Origin: an uncultured Lachnospiraceae bacterium
Lineage (GTDB): Bacteria > Bacillota_A > Clostridia > Lachnospirales > Lachnospiraceae
Assembly (NCBI GenBank): GCA_910587905.1
Contig: CAJUOF010000044.1
Location: 1 to 5,296 of the forward strand
Length of the DNA stretch: 5,296 nt
Reading direction: 5' to 3'
In this document: in pieces, positions 1 to 5,296 of the stretch
Position numbering within the stretch: the first letter of the stretch is position 1
Layout: every line of letters starts with the position of its first letter
The notes under the pieces: generated by a model
What the model was told of the DNA's origin: nothing
The model's database searches: none
What the model saw: the letters and a program-made list of their open reading frames with translations, nothing else
Program-made: the position numbers and the translations under genes

Positions 1-67
1 CTTCTCCATGCTGTGCCTGAATGACAATCTTCCTTATTATATACCGCCTATCGCTGCTCCCAGTGAC

Positions 68-153
68 CGGAGAGGGTGGGATTCGAACCCACGCGCCCTT
101 GCGGACAAACGGTTTTCAAGACCGCCTCGTTATGACCACTTCGATACCTCTCC
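68..153 (-). tRNA. tRNA-Ser (anticodon UGA)
   Basis: Read on the minus strand this 86-nt stretch folds as a class II tRNA. The acceptor stem GGAGAGG pairs with CCTCTCC, followed by discriminator G. The D arm is TCG/CGA. The anticodon stem GCGGT/ACCGT carries loop CTTGAAA, giving anticodon TGA (plus-strand 116-118). A long variable arm follows, with GTCC/GGGC pairing around GCAA, and then the T arm GTGGG-TTCGAAT-CCCAC. The long variable arm and UGA anticodon identify a serine tRNA reading UCA and other UCN codons. CCA is not encoded: the next bases are GGT, so it must be added after transcription. No convincing terminator is visible in the 67 bases downstream (1-67), although a TATAAT occurs there at 36-41 on the minus strand, so another gene may follow outside the window. 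Confidence 0.97.
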
Positions 154-169
154 AAAAGTGTGCTCAAAT

Positions 170-198
170 ATTTTACTACACCAGAGATAGCTTGTCAA
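170..198 (-). promoter_or_regulatory. sigma-A type promoter of tRNA-Ser
   Basis: On the minus strand a perfect -35 TTGACA (193-198) is followed by a 17-bp spacer and -10 TAAAAT (170-175). The -10 ends 16 bases before the tRNA 5' end, so transcription would start about 10 nt upstream of the mature tRNA. Spacing and sequence are near-ideal for a strong stable-RNA promoter. Confidence 0.85.
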
Positions 199-401
199 GA
201 GGAAGTCTGCATTTTTTATATTCTTTTTTTGTTTTCTCTATCCGATTTCTATCGGAAAAACTCTTTTTTGCCGCCGTTTTTCACACGCGCAAGTGATATT
301 CTAGCACTAACTAACCATCCTGTCAATGGAATTTTTCATTTTTTTTAATCTTTTTCCAACTTAGTGAAGTGAAAAGTTTATTTCCACTTTGAAGGGGGCA
401 A
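199..401. other. AT-rich intergenic spacer without a supported gene
   Basis: This spacer lies between the tRNA promoter and the insertion-element remnant. It is rich in T runs and contains only short open frames with low-complexity translations, no ribosome site in front of a plausible start, and no recognisable protein. A 6-bp hairpin (TCCGAT/ATCGGA, 241-256) is present but has no T tract directly after it on either strand. The right edge (363-401) begins a cluster of AAGTG/CACTT motifs that continues into the element. Confidence 0.6.
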
Positions 402-406
402 AGTGG
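384..406. repeat. perfect 8-bp inverted repeat at the left edge of the element
   Basis: CCACTTTG (384-391) and CAAAGTGG (399-406) are exact reverse complements around a 7-base G-rich loop. There is no T tract on either side, so it is not a classical terminator. It overlaps the start of the motif repeated at the right end of the element (AGTGGA...TAGTC...TACAC), which suggests it belongs to the element's end structure and not to the tRNA unit. Confidence 0.6.
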
Positions 407-424
407 ATGTTAGTCTTACACTTA
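402..424 (+). repeat. left copy of 23-bp imperfect direct repeat
   Basis: It matches 1034-1056 at 17 of 23 positions, with blocks AGTGGA, TAGTC and TACAC in register. Direct orientation of an end motif is unusual for a simple IS, whose ends are normally inverted. Confidence 0.65.
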
Positions 425-461
425 TTCCCACTTGAACAAACGCTGCATTTAGTCTTACACT
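410..461 (+). repeat. pair of identical 13-mers TTAGTCTTACACT
   Basis: TTAGTCTTACACT occurs at 410-422 and again at 449-461, a 39-bp period. Between them lies CCCACTTGAA, whose 9-base core is inverted at the right end of the element. A further diverged copy of the 13-mer core (TAGTCCTACAC) is at 1043-1053. Iterated sites of this kind could be transposase-binding sites, or a sign that two element ends were joined or nested here. Confidence 0.6.
428..436 (+). repeat. left arm of 9-bp terminal inverted repeat CCACTTGAA
   Basis: Its exact reverse complement TTCAAGTGG is at 1030-1038, near the other end of the element. The two arms enclose the whole transposase remnant, as expected for part of an IS terminal inverted repeat. 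Confidence 0.5.
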
Positions 462-477
462 CTATATGGCCCAGGGA

Positions 478-988
478 CAGTCCCCCTTTCAGATCGTCAC
501 CAACCACCCGGAACTGGGCATCTGTGAAAGACCCTTTACAATGACATCGAAGCCGGCGTGTTCCATGAAATTGCCGGCATTACGGTCATGGACCTGCGCC
601 GCCAGGTTTCCCGCAGGATCCCCAAAAAGAAATCCAGGGAATCCCTGTCTGAAAATCCGGATGTCTTTGTCACGCAGATGGATACCGTTTATAATGACAA
701 AACCAGCGGCCCCTTTATCCAGACCTTTCAATTTATAAATGCCGGCCTCCTCTTTGCCCTTTACCACGAGAGCAAGACCGCGCTGGCTATGAGGGACGGC
801 GTCGACCTTCTGGAATCCGTCCTGGGGACGGAGCTCTTCCGGAAATACGTCCATGTCCTTCTAGGAAGAGTTCCCTGGATCTGGCCGACTTCCTCTACCA
901 TGATCTGTATAAAAGGCCGGAAGCATTCGGCATCCATAAAATAGAGAAAGATAAGGTCATTCTCAGGCCTTACCTTCTCAAAAAATAA
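478..988 (+). pseudogene. IS30-like transposase remnant (5'-truncated, frameshifted, internally deleted)
   Basis: Three fragments in three frames reconstruct one transposase. Fragment 1 (478-531) reads QSPFQIVTNHPELGICER. After a one-base loss near 531 the frame changes and continues TLYNDIEAGVFHEIAG through IPKKK to about 635. It then jumps in frame to LSENPDVFVTQMDTVYND and on to VHVLL (863). A second break at about 863-875 shifts to the frame reading DLADFLYHDLYKRPEAFGIH, ending in LRPYLLKK and TAA at 986-988. From memory of clostridial IS30-like transposases, MDTVYND carries the first catalytic Asp (codon 681-683), which is kept. The LLTDRGSEF block with the second Asp and the later Glu region are gone. 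The N-terminal helix-turn-helix is also missing. No start codon or ribosome site fits. The product would be inactive. A related DDE family remains possible. Confidence 0.85.
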
Positions 989-1029
989 ATATCCGCAGGC
1001 GGCTGTCAGGACGGCTCCATATCTCCCCA

Positions 1030-1056
1030 TTCAAGTGGAGTCTAGTCCTACACCCA
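1030..1056 (+). repeat. right-end repeat cluster (inverted 9-mer plus direct 23-mer)
   Basis: TTCAAGTGG (1030-1038) is the inverse of CCACTTGAA at 428-436. Overlapping it, 1034-1056 is the second copy of the direct repeat found at 402-424. The cluster starts about 40 bp after the transposase stop codon, a normal position for an IS right end. Confidence 0.55.
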
Positions 1057-1126
1057 GAAAAAGTGACACTAACGTCCGCTCTTTTGGCATGCAATAAGAC
1101 ATCCTTGTATCCTGTCTCAAACACTC

Positions 1127-1161
1127 CTGCCGCCCTTCCAATTTCGTCCACAGGGCGGCAG
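1127..1161 (-). terminator. perfect 10-bp hairpin downstream of the aminotransferase pair
   Basis: CTGCCGCCCT (1127-1136) and AGGGCGGCAG (1152-1161) are exact reverse complements around a 15-base loop. The hairpin begins 11 bases after the stop codon of the downstream aminotransferase copy on the minus strand. The GC-rich stem and its position suit a transcript end or 3' stabiliser. The following minus-strand bases (GAGTGTTTGAG) are not a proper U tract, so efficient intrinsic termination is doubtful. It lies outside the insertion element. Confidence 0.4.
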
Positions 1162-1172
1162 ATCATAGGAAT

Positions 1173-2146
1173 TTAACGTCTGTAAAGCTTGGCAATCTTC
1201 AAAATTCTATCCACTGCCCCTATGCATTTCTCATAATCCTGCGCAAAATTGATCCGGAAATGCCTGGTGTACTTCGGTCCGAATTTTGTTCCAGGTTCGA
1301 TAACCGCGTCTGCCGATTCTTTACAGCTACGGACAAAATCGCCGATCGATATCTTAAGCTCCGGAATTTTAATGAATGCATAGGAGCCTCCCTCAGCCGG
1401 ACGCATAGAAACACCCTCATACGAAGCGACTGTGCGCAAAAGAGCCTCATGAATCCGCTCCAATTGTTTATGGCGTTCTTCCAGCCAGCCTTCCGGCTCA
1501 TTGAACCAGGCGCGGAATACAGACTGATTATAGCTGGCACAGCGCAGAGAGACAATGGACTGCAAAATCGCCATACGGTTGATGAGTTCCTCCGTCCCAA
1601 CCGCCACACCAAGCCGGAATCCCGCCGCCATTTCCGTTTTAGAAGGCCCCAGACAGGTAATCATCCTTTCCGGCCGATTCCCCAACCCACAGATATGGGT
1701 AAACCGGTATCCCGGAAAAAGTGACCGGGAGTATAGCTCGTCTACGATCAGTATCACCTGATATTTTTCCGCCAGATCAGCGATCGCTTCTGCCTCTTCC
1801 AGTGAATAAAGGCTGCTCCCATGGCCCCCGGAGTCAATATGATATTCTTTTTCGGATCAATATATGCGCCTGTATATTCCGAAAGCTTTTCTGCCACATA
1901 TTCCGTGATCTCCGGCCGCCCCTTCTGGGGACAGAACACCTGCTCTGTGCCAATGTCCAACTCCTCCTCGATATATTTCAGTGCATCCGGAAAGGGCTTA
2001 AAAACCTGTACATCTGCCGAACCAAAATTGATCGGCGCTCCATGGAAGCCTTCCAGTCTGTCAACCTCTTCTGAATCGGTCATCCCATGAAAGTCATTTA
2101 AATTCCCTTTTTGTGTCCGTTCAAATCTTTCCTTCAAAATATCCAT
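1173..2146 (-). pseudogene. PLP-dependent class I/II aminotransferase, copy 1 (internal deletion)
   Basis: The likely start is ATG at 2146, reading MDILKERF, which lines up with MDSIYDKF of the neighbouring copy. GGGG at 2154-2157 is a modest ribosome site, and the gene begins 35 bases after that copy's final stop. The N-terminal part runs through INFGSADVQVFKPFPDAL to LTPGAMGA. At about 1806-1813 the sequence jumps in another frame to LYSLEEAEAIADLAEKYQV and then LIVDELYSRSLF, GPSKTEMAAGFRLG (PLP lysine codon 1638-1640), and FRINFAQDYEKC, ending KLYRR. Compared with copy 2, about 80 residues are missing, including the NPNNPVG motif and much of the PLP-binding large domain. The deletion also breaks the frame. 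The C-terminal part alone (from a GTG at 1757) could be translated only as an inactive fragment. By family it would have transferred amino groups in the cytoplasm; the substrate cannot be told. Confidence 0.88.
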
Positions 2147-2181
2147 CTCATTTCCCCACTTCTTTCCATTTTCCACTTTTA

Positions 2182-3388
2182 TCAGAGCTCCCTATAAAGC
2201 TTCATAATATTCAATATGCGTTCCACCGCATCCAGACAAAGCTCATGATCCTAAGCGAAACTCACTCGGAAATGATGCGTAAACTGCGGGCCAAAATTAG
2301 TGCCCGGCGTCCCGGACGCATCCGCATTTTTTTGCAGATGCGGCAAAATTCTTCGATCGGTATCGTAAGCTTCGGAAGCTCGACAAATGCATAGGTCCCG
2401 CCCTCTGCCGAGCGCACCAGGCAGCCATCGAAGCTCCGCACCAGCCTCGTCAGTTCATCTCTAGTCCGGGTCAGCCGTGAAAGACGCTCTTCAAGCCATT
2501 CCTCCGGCTCGTGGAACCAAACTTTAAACACTGACTGGCTGTATGCGGCACACCTGAGAGACACAATAGACTGGAGCTGCTCCATCCGGCCAATGATCTC
2601 CTCCGGCCCGAAACCCACGCCAAGACGATAGCCGCTGGCCGATTCTGTCTTGGAGGGCCCCAGCACCGTGATCAGCTTATCCGGTGCCTCTTCCAGCGCG
2701 CAAATATGCGTATACTCCGTACCGGAAAAAATCGTTCTGGCATAAAGCTCATCTACAATCAATGTCACATCATATTTCCGGCACAGGGCGGCAATCTCTG
2801 AGCATTCCTCCCGTGTATACACACAGCCGACCGGATTATTGGGATTGGCAAAAACAAAAAACTTTGCACCATTCTTAAACGCTTTTTCCATCTCTGCAAA
2901 ATCGATCCCCGCGCCTTTTGATACCTTTTTATAATGAAGGGGAACGGGAACACATTCCCCCTGCAAAAACTCCACAATCTTATGGTAATCAAAATAGTCC
3001 GGCTGTATAACGGCCACCCGGTCTCCCGGCATGACGGTCGCCCCCAAAGCAAGAAACAGCGCCCCCACAAAACCCGGCGTCGGATCAGTTCCCGCTCTGG
3101 GTCAATCTTTGCTCCGGCATACCGAGATAATTTTCCGGCGACCTCTTTTAACATATCTGCCCGTCCCCGGTAAGAGCCGAATACCGGCGTGTCCGGATTC
3201 TGTACCCCCTCATCGAAGGCCTCCAGAGCCCCGGGAAACGGTTCATAAATTCTTAAATCAGCCGAGCCAAAGTCAATGTACTTCCCATGGAAGCCTGAAA
3301 GCTCCACGGTCTCTCTCTCTTTGCTCCCTGTTTGTCCCGGCGCATTTTCAATGCCCATTCCGGAAAACTTGTCATAAATGCTGTCCAT
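2182..3388 (-). pseudogene. PLP-dependent class I/II aminotransferase, copy 2 (two frameshifts and an amber codon)
   Basis: Starts at ATG 3388 behind AGGAGG. The restored protein is about 400 residues, normal for fold-type I aminotransferases. The order is IDFGSADLRIYEPFPGAL, then PERELI, then TPGFVGALFLALGATVMPGD, NPNNPVG (2826-2846), LIVDELYARTIF, GPSKTESASGYRLG (PLP lysine codon 2649-2651), then FGPQFTHHFRVSFA with the carboxylate-type arginine. Lesions: loss of one base near 3081 (ELI to TPG); an indel at the T7 run 2327-2333 (A7 in the mRNA); and TAG at 2251-2253 where copy 1 has CAG (FAQDYE). After the amber the frame stays clear through ERILNIMKLYREL to TGA at 2182-2184. Every active-site motif survives, so decay seems recent. 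It is about 60% identical by eye to copy 1 around the PLP lysine: a tandem duplication. Sequencing error could explain the indels but less easily all three lesions. Confidence 0.88.
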
Positions 3389-3394
3389 ATCCTT

Positions 3395-3400
3395 CCTCCT
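3395..3400 (-). promoter_or_regulatory. ribosome binding site of aminotransferase copy 2
   Basis: AGGAGG on the minus strand ends 6 bases before the ATG at 3388. This perfect Shine-Dalgarno decides the start and shows that the plus-strand ATG at 3378 within the same bases is not the start of the LysR fragment. Confidence 0.85.
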
Positions 3401-3437
3401 GACCTTTCTGCGTTCTTCCCCTTCTGTTTTGTCACAA

Positions 3438-3851
3438 AATTATAAAATCAGTGAAGAACTTCTGCAAAAGCAGCTTTCCCGCAGGGAATTGGCCCATATT
3501 GATACTCTATCTGAGAAAAAAGCGGTTTCTCTTTCCTGCTTTAAGGCTTATCCGTTCATTACCCTTCTTGAGGGAAATCATCTCAGAGCCTGTACCAACC
3601 GTCTCTTCGACCAAGCCGGCATTCGCCCTCAGATTGTGCTGGAGCTGGAAACAGTCTCTGCCTGCGTAAATTTTGTTCGGCTGGGCGTAGGGGCTTCAAT
3701 CGTAAGCCATTTTCTATTGGAAGACTATATAAACTCTTTCTATGTTTTTCAGATTAAGGGAACAGATACCTGGCGAAGCGGGCAGCTCTATTACCGGAAG
3801 AGCGCCTACCTCACCTGCGCCATGCGCCATTTCATAGAAATGATAAAGTAA
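3438..3851 (+). pseudogene. LysR-type regulator, C-terminal effector-binding fragment
   Basis: About 135 codons read KISEELLQ, then EKKAVSLSCFKAYPFITLLEG, LRACTNRLFDQAGIRPQIVLE, ETVSACVNFVRLGVGASIVS, and a C-terminal YYRKSAYLTCAMRHFIEM. The 'E-T/L-V..A..FV.LGVGASI' stretch and the preceding F...GI.P motif are typical of the second half of the LysR substrate-binding domain. The N-terminal winged helix-turn-helix and first effector subdomain (about 150-170 residues) are absent. The upstream bases are instead the leader and first codons of the divergent aminotransferase, so no true start exists; an ATG at 3378 in frame is fortuitous. Divergent LysR genes usually control their neighbour, so the intact form may once have regulated the aminotransferase pair; that is inference. 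Ends with TAA at 3849-3851. Confidence 0.75.
3439..3467 (-). promoter_or_regulatory. candidate promoter of the aminotransferase pair
   Basis: On the minus strand a perfect -10 TATAAT (3439-3444) has TTGCAG (3462-3467) 17 bp upstream; this -35 matches the consensus only at TTG. Transcription would start near 3432, leaving a leader of about 45 nt to the ATG at 3388. The promoter lies inside the surviving LysR coding fragment, so it may have arisen or been exposed when the regulator lost its 5' part. Confidence 0.45.
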
Positions 3852-3861
3852 AATTTTCCTC

Positions 3862-3890
3862 TTGTGGCTTCCTTTCTTTTTTAGTATACT
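3862..3890 (+). promoter_or_regulatory. probable sigma-A promoter of the purF-like gene
   Basis: TTGTGG (3862-3867), a 17-bp spacer, then TATACT (3885-3890). The -10 matches the consensus at five of six positions and the -35 at its first three. Transcription would start near 3897, giving a leader of about 60 nt. The leader is too short for a purine riboswitch, and no PurR-box-like CGAA pair is visible. Confidence 0.55.
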
Positions 3891-3943
3891 GTTACTGTTC
3901 TTTTACATATTGGGGCATTTACTGTCCCGTTTTCACATAATTC

Positions 3944-3948
3944 GGAGG
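3944..3948 (+). promoter_or_regulatory. ribosome binding site of the purF-like gene
   Basis: GGAGG is followed by 7 bases and then ATG at 3956. It fixes the start at Met-Gly-Gly-Phe, which matters because it leaves no cysteine available at the mature N terminus. Confidence 0.85.
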
Positions 3949-3955
3949 ATAAATT

Positions 3956-5296
3956 ATGGGTGGTTTCTTTGGAGTTGCTTCCAAAAATGACTGTGTTTTT
4001 GATTTGTTTTTCGGTACGGATTATCATTCCCACCTTGGAACAAGGCGTGCCGGCATGGTTACCTATGATAAAGAAAAGGGCTTTGACCGTGCCATTCACA
4101 ACATTGAAAATTCTCCTTTTCGGACAAAATTCGACCGGGATGCCAATTCAATGAAAGGAAATCTCGGTATTGGCTGCATTTCCGACTATGAACCGCAGCC
4201 GCTCCTGATCCGTTCCCATCACGGAACTTATGCGATCACCACGGTCGGAAAGATCAACAATGCCGACGCCATTGCGGACAAGCTTTTACAGTCCTCCCAC
4301 TCCCATTTCTTTGAAATGAGCGGCGGGCTCATCAACGCCACGGAACTGGTGGCGACCATGATTAACCAAAAAGAGAATTTTATTGAAGGCATTCAATATG
4401 CCCAGGAGCTGATCGACGGCTCTCTGACCATGCTGATCATGACGCCCAAGGGGATCTATGCCGCAAGGGATCGGCTGGGACGGACTCCTGTGGCCATCGG
4501 CAAAAAGGAGGACGCCTACTGCGCCGCTTTTGAAAGCTTCGCCTATCTGAATCTCGGTTACAGCGATTATAAAGAGCTCGGCCCCGGCGAGATCGCCGTG
4601 ATCACTCCGGAGGGCATGAAAACGCTGGTCCAGCCGGGAAAGGACATGAAGATCTGCACCTTCCTCTGGATTTATTACGGATATCCGTCTTCCTCTTACG
4701 AAGGCATCAACGTGGAACAGATGCGTTACCAATGCGGCGCAAAGCTTGCGAAGCGGGATACCGTGCGGCCCGACACGGTGGCCGGCGTGCCGGATTCGGG
4801 GACGGCCCACGCCGTCGGCTATGCCAATGAATCGGGCATTCCGTTTTCCCGTCCTTTCATCAAATACACGCCCACCTGGCCCCGCTCGTTCATGCCGACC
4901 ATCCAGACCCAGAGGAACCTGATCGCAAAGATGAAGCTGATCCCCGTCCACGACCTGATCCAGGGCAAGCGCCTCCTGCTCATCGACGATTCCATCGTCC
5001 GAGGAACGCAGATGCGGGGAACCACCCAGTTTCTGTATCAGAGCGGCGCCAAGGAGGTTCATATCCGTCCGGCCTGCCCGCCCCTGCTCTATGGCTGCAA
5101 ATACCTGAATTTCTCCCGTTCCTCCTCGGAAATGGATCTGATCACCAGACAGGTCATAAGGGACATGGAGGGCGATGACAAATTTGCAAGGCTGGACGCC
5201 TATTCCAACCCGGAAACGGCCGAGTATCAGGAGATGGTACGGCACATCGGGGAACGGCTGGATTTCACCTCCCTGCGCTACCACCGTCTGGATGAC
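3956..5296 (+). CDS. amidophosphoribosyltransferase (PurF) family protein lacking the N-terminal glutaminase cysteine, 3' end outside window
   Basis: 447 codons with no stop; perhaps 20-40 residues remain beyond the edge. Classical PurF makes 5-phosphoribosylamine from PRPP and glutamine, the first step of purine synthesis. Residues 1 to about 230 match the class II glutaminase fold; the rest is a type I phosphoribosyltransferase. The PRPP motif LLLIDDSIVRGT (about 340-351) is intact, as are GVPDSGTAHAVGYA and FIKYTPTWPRSF. Cys234 and Cys381 sit where the Bacillus subtilis enzyme has Fe-S ligands Cys236 and Cys382; the last two ligands would lie beyond the window. The start MGGFFGV aligns with CGVFGI, so the nucleophile Cys is Gly2; the first Cys is residue 13. 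The RYxT and HNGN glutamine-site motifs are replaced (GCISDYEPQPL, TTVGKINN). It may use ammonia or a partner, or do something else. Similar Cys-less proteins in Clostridia and Bacteroides are, from memory, annotated amidophosphoribosyltransferase. I leave the symbol empty because the true function is open. Confidence 0.9.
   Translation, partial: MGGFFGVASKNDCVFDLFFGTDYHSHLGTRRAGMVTYDKEKGFDRAIHNIENSPFRTKFDRDANSMKGNLGIGCISDYEPQPLLIRSHHGTYAITTVGKINNADAIADKLLQSSHSHFFEMSGGLINATELVATMINQKENFIEGIQYAQELIDGSLTMLIMTPKGIYAARDRLGRTPVAIGKKEDAYCAAFESFAYLNLGYSDYKELGPGEIAVITPEGMKTLVQPGKDMKICTFLWIYYGYPSSSYEGINVEQMRYQCGAKLAKRDTVRPDTVAGVPDSGTAHAVGYANESGIPFSRPFIKYTPTWPRSFMPTIQTQRNLIAKMKLIPVHDLIQGKRLLLIDDSIVRGTQMRGTTQFLYQSGAKEVHIRPACPPLLYGCKYLNFSRSSSEMDLITRQVIRDMEGDDKFARLDAYSNPETAEYQEMVRHIGERLDFTSLRYHRLDD

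Larger units (their letters stand above)
402..1073 (+). mobile_element. degenerate insertion element, IS30-like, internally deleted
   Basis: A broken transposase reading frame is flanked by related end sequences. A 23-bp motif at 402-424 recurs at 1034-1056 in the same orientation with 17 of 23 bases identical (AGTGGA, TAGTC and TACAC conserved). The 9-mer CCACTTGAA at 428-436 is inverted at 1030-1038. GTTAGT at 409-414 faces ACTAAC at 1068-1073, each followed inward by a CACTT-like stretch, so the true tips may be 409 and 1073. No target-site duplication is obvious, and none may survive. At about 0.67 kb the element is much shorter than an intact IS30-type element of about 1 kb or more, in keeping with the missing transposase segments. 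The family assignment rests on remembered protein motifs. The exact boundaries are uncertain. Confidence 0.65.

Noticed and set aside
1..67. TATAAT at 36-41 (minus strand) and ATGGAGAAG near the left edge as the start of another gene
   Set aside because: No good -35 lies at proper spacing, and too few bases remain in the window to judge a reading frame.
68..153. tRNA-Ser as an attachment site for an integrated element
   Set aside because: No partial duplicate of the tRNA 3' end and no integrase are visible. The insertion element starts about 250 bp upstream of the tRNA 5' end and is of transposase type.
241..256. Hairpin TCCGAT/ATCGGA as a terminator
   Set aside because: The stem is only 6 bp with moderate GC and no T tract follows directly on either strand. 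It also lies upstream of the tRNA promoter, where no transcript is known to end.
402..461. Repeats at the left element end as a CRISPR array
   Set aside because: There are only two 13-bp identical units at a 39-bp period and no further units or cas genes. The motif also recurs at the other end of the element, so it is better explained as part of a transposon end.
978..1166. 62-codon minus-strand frame starting MICRPVDEIGRAAGVF
   Set aside because: It runs from the hairpin region across the right end of the insertion element, so it joins unrelated sequences. There is no convincing ribosome site and no recognised family.
2327..2333. A7 run in the aminotransferase mRNA as a programmed frameshift site
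   Set aside because: Slippage there would still leave another frameshift near 3081 and an amber codon at 2251-2253, so recoding cannot rescue the gene.
3378..3437. Plus-strand ATG at 3378 as the start of the LysR-like protein
   Set aside because: These bases are the complement of the start, ribosome site and leader of the divergent aminotransferase. The encoded residues do not resemble a LysR domain, and no plus-strand ribosome site precedes them.
4286..5284. Long minus-strand open frame of 332 codons opposite the PurF-like gene
   Set aside because: It lies wholly antisense to a gene with clear family motifs and a ribosome site. Its translation is rich in His, Arg, Gly and Asp without recognisable domains, as expected for a shadow of a gene with strong third-position bias.

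Overview
The window looks like moderate-GC chromosomal DNA from a low-G+C-lineage anaerobe of the Clostridia, probably Lachnospiraceae-like. This is an inference from protein style: a clostridial-type IS30-like transposase, strong AGGAGG/GGAGG ribosome sites, a tRNA gene without encoded CCA, and a PurF-type protein resembling those of gut Firmicutes and Bacteroides. No species can be named.

Layout, left to right. A tRNA-Ser(UGA) gene lies on the minus strand (68-153) with a near-consensus promoter (170-198). An AT-rich spacer follows. From about 402 to 1073 is a decayed insertion element with repeated motifs at both ends. Its transposase is reduced to three out-of-register fragments (478-988), with at least two of the three catalytic residues lost. 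A perfect 10-bp hairpin (1127-1161) then sits just past the end of a minus-strand unit made of two tandem paralogous PLP-dependent aminotransferase genes. Both are broken: the upstream copy (3388-2182) by two frameshifts and an amber codon, the downstream copy (2146-1173) by loss of about 80 codons with a frame change. A headless LysR-type regulator fragment (about 3438-3851, plus strand) lies divergently upstream and holds the best promoter candidate for the aminotransferase pair.

The only intact-looking protein gene is at the right: a plus-strand PurF-family gene starting at 3956 and running off the window after 447 codons. It has its own promoter and ribosome site. Its phosphoribosyltransferase half is well conserved, including the PRPP-binding motif and two cysteines matching Fe-S ligands of the Bacillus-type enzyme. 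The glutaminase half has no N-terminal nucleophile cysteine and lacks the other glutamine-site motifs.

Taken together, this is a gene graveyard between two functional genes (tRNA-Ser and the PurF-like gene). A former LysR-regulated aminotransferase locus and a transposon are both decaying. The main functional curiosity is the Cys-less PurF paralog. I see no CRISPR array, phage module or defence system.
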